Below, piece after piece: positions 5,295 to 5,490 of a stretch of 5,490 bases of DNA (position 1 is the first letter of the stretch; each line of letters opens with the position of its first letter). This DNA comes from Endomicrobium sp. (GTDB lineage Bacteria > Elusimicrobiota > Endomicrobiia > Endomicrobiales > Endomicrobiaceae). The stretch lies in contig JAISDI010000239.1 of the NCBI GenBank assembly GCA_031264895.1, positions 1 to 5,490 of the forward strand. The letters are read 5' to 3'. Position numbers and translations under genes: made by a program. Under the pieces are notes generated by a model. The model worked only from the letters and a program-made list of their open reading frames with translations, was not told the DNA's origin and made no database searches.

Positions 5295-5490
5295 ATGAGT
5301 AAAAAAACAGCAGTACTTTTGGTTATGACGTTATGTTTGGCGTTTGTCGGAACATTTATTGCATGTTCCAAAGGAAGCGACGGCAGCAGTTCTTCAAAAG
5401 CCGCTCCGGCAGCTAAAGCCGAAGCCCCTGAAGAAACTGCGGGGTTTGAAGAGTTCCCGCTTGGCGACGATATTGAACTCGGGCCTCTCA
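5295..5490 (+). CDS. P19/Tp34-like iron-uptake lipoprotein (5' part; runs off the window)
   Basis: Only the first 65 codons are present. They encode a lipoprotein signal peptide with lipobox FIAC (21-24, lipidated Cys 24), then a Ser/Ala/Pro/Glu linker (25-50), then the start of a folded domain, FEEFPLGDDIELGPL (51-65). This resembles the beginning of P19 (Campylobacter) and Tp34 (Treponema) proteins, where a PLGD/PIGD-like string opens the mature domain. That family binds iron and copper outside the membrane and works with a neighbouring FTR1 permease. Here it directly follows the permease with a strong ribosome binding site. The metal-binding Met, His and Glu residues lie beyond the window, so the call rests on context and the short match. 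Confidence 0.75.
   Translation, partial: MSKKTAVLLVMTLCLAFVGTFIACSKGSDGSSSSKAAPAAKAEAPEETAGFEEFPLGDDIELGPL

Overview
The window comes from a low-GC bacterium with a diderm-type envelope. It carries two genes for lipoproteins with lipobox signal peptides and one for a membrane permease with an exported N-terminal domain. Type III glutamine synthetase, an FTR1 permease followed by a P19/Tp34-like lipoprotein, AT-rich spacers and GC-richer palindromic elements in the spacers would fit an anaerobic host-associated lineage such as Elusimicrobiota (Endomicrobium-like) or a spirochaete. The taxon is an inference and was not tested.

Layout. Positions 1-461 hold no convincing gene. They start with a polypurine tract, followed by a GC-richer stretch (about 89-235) with several perfect hairpins that looks like a structured RNA. 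A T-flanked stem-loop at 462-499 can terminate transcription from both sides. The minus-strand gene glnN (519-2615) encodes a full-length type III glutamine synthetase. Its promoter region contains a perfect 13-bp inverted repeat whose arms are centred 52 bp apart. A second two-way terminator (2797-2832) separates this promoter from what lies upstream. Next come short near-tandem GCGCACGG repeats (2907-2944), an 88-bp self-complementary element (2952-3039), and a minus-strand lipoprotein gene of unknown function (3166-3654, GTG start). On its other side is a second palindrome cluster (3686-3793). The AT-rich spacer to 4057 holds an excellent sigma70-type promoter (TTGACA, 17 bp, TATATT) preceded by an 8-bp inverted repeat.

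The last part is an iron-uptake operon on the plus strand: an FTR1-family permease (4058-5239) and, 55 bp downstream, the start of a lipoprotein whose final visible residues resemble the beginning of the P19/Tp34 domain (5295 to window end). In characterised FTR1-P19 systems the P19 protein handles iron outside the membrane and FTR1 moves it across. The glutamine synthetase and the iron operon are divergent, are separated by the orphan lipoprotein and show no functional link. No known mobile element, CRISPR array, tRNA or rRNA was recognised. The most unusual parts are the candidate structured RNA and the two palindromic elements that bracket the orphan lipoprotein.
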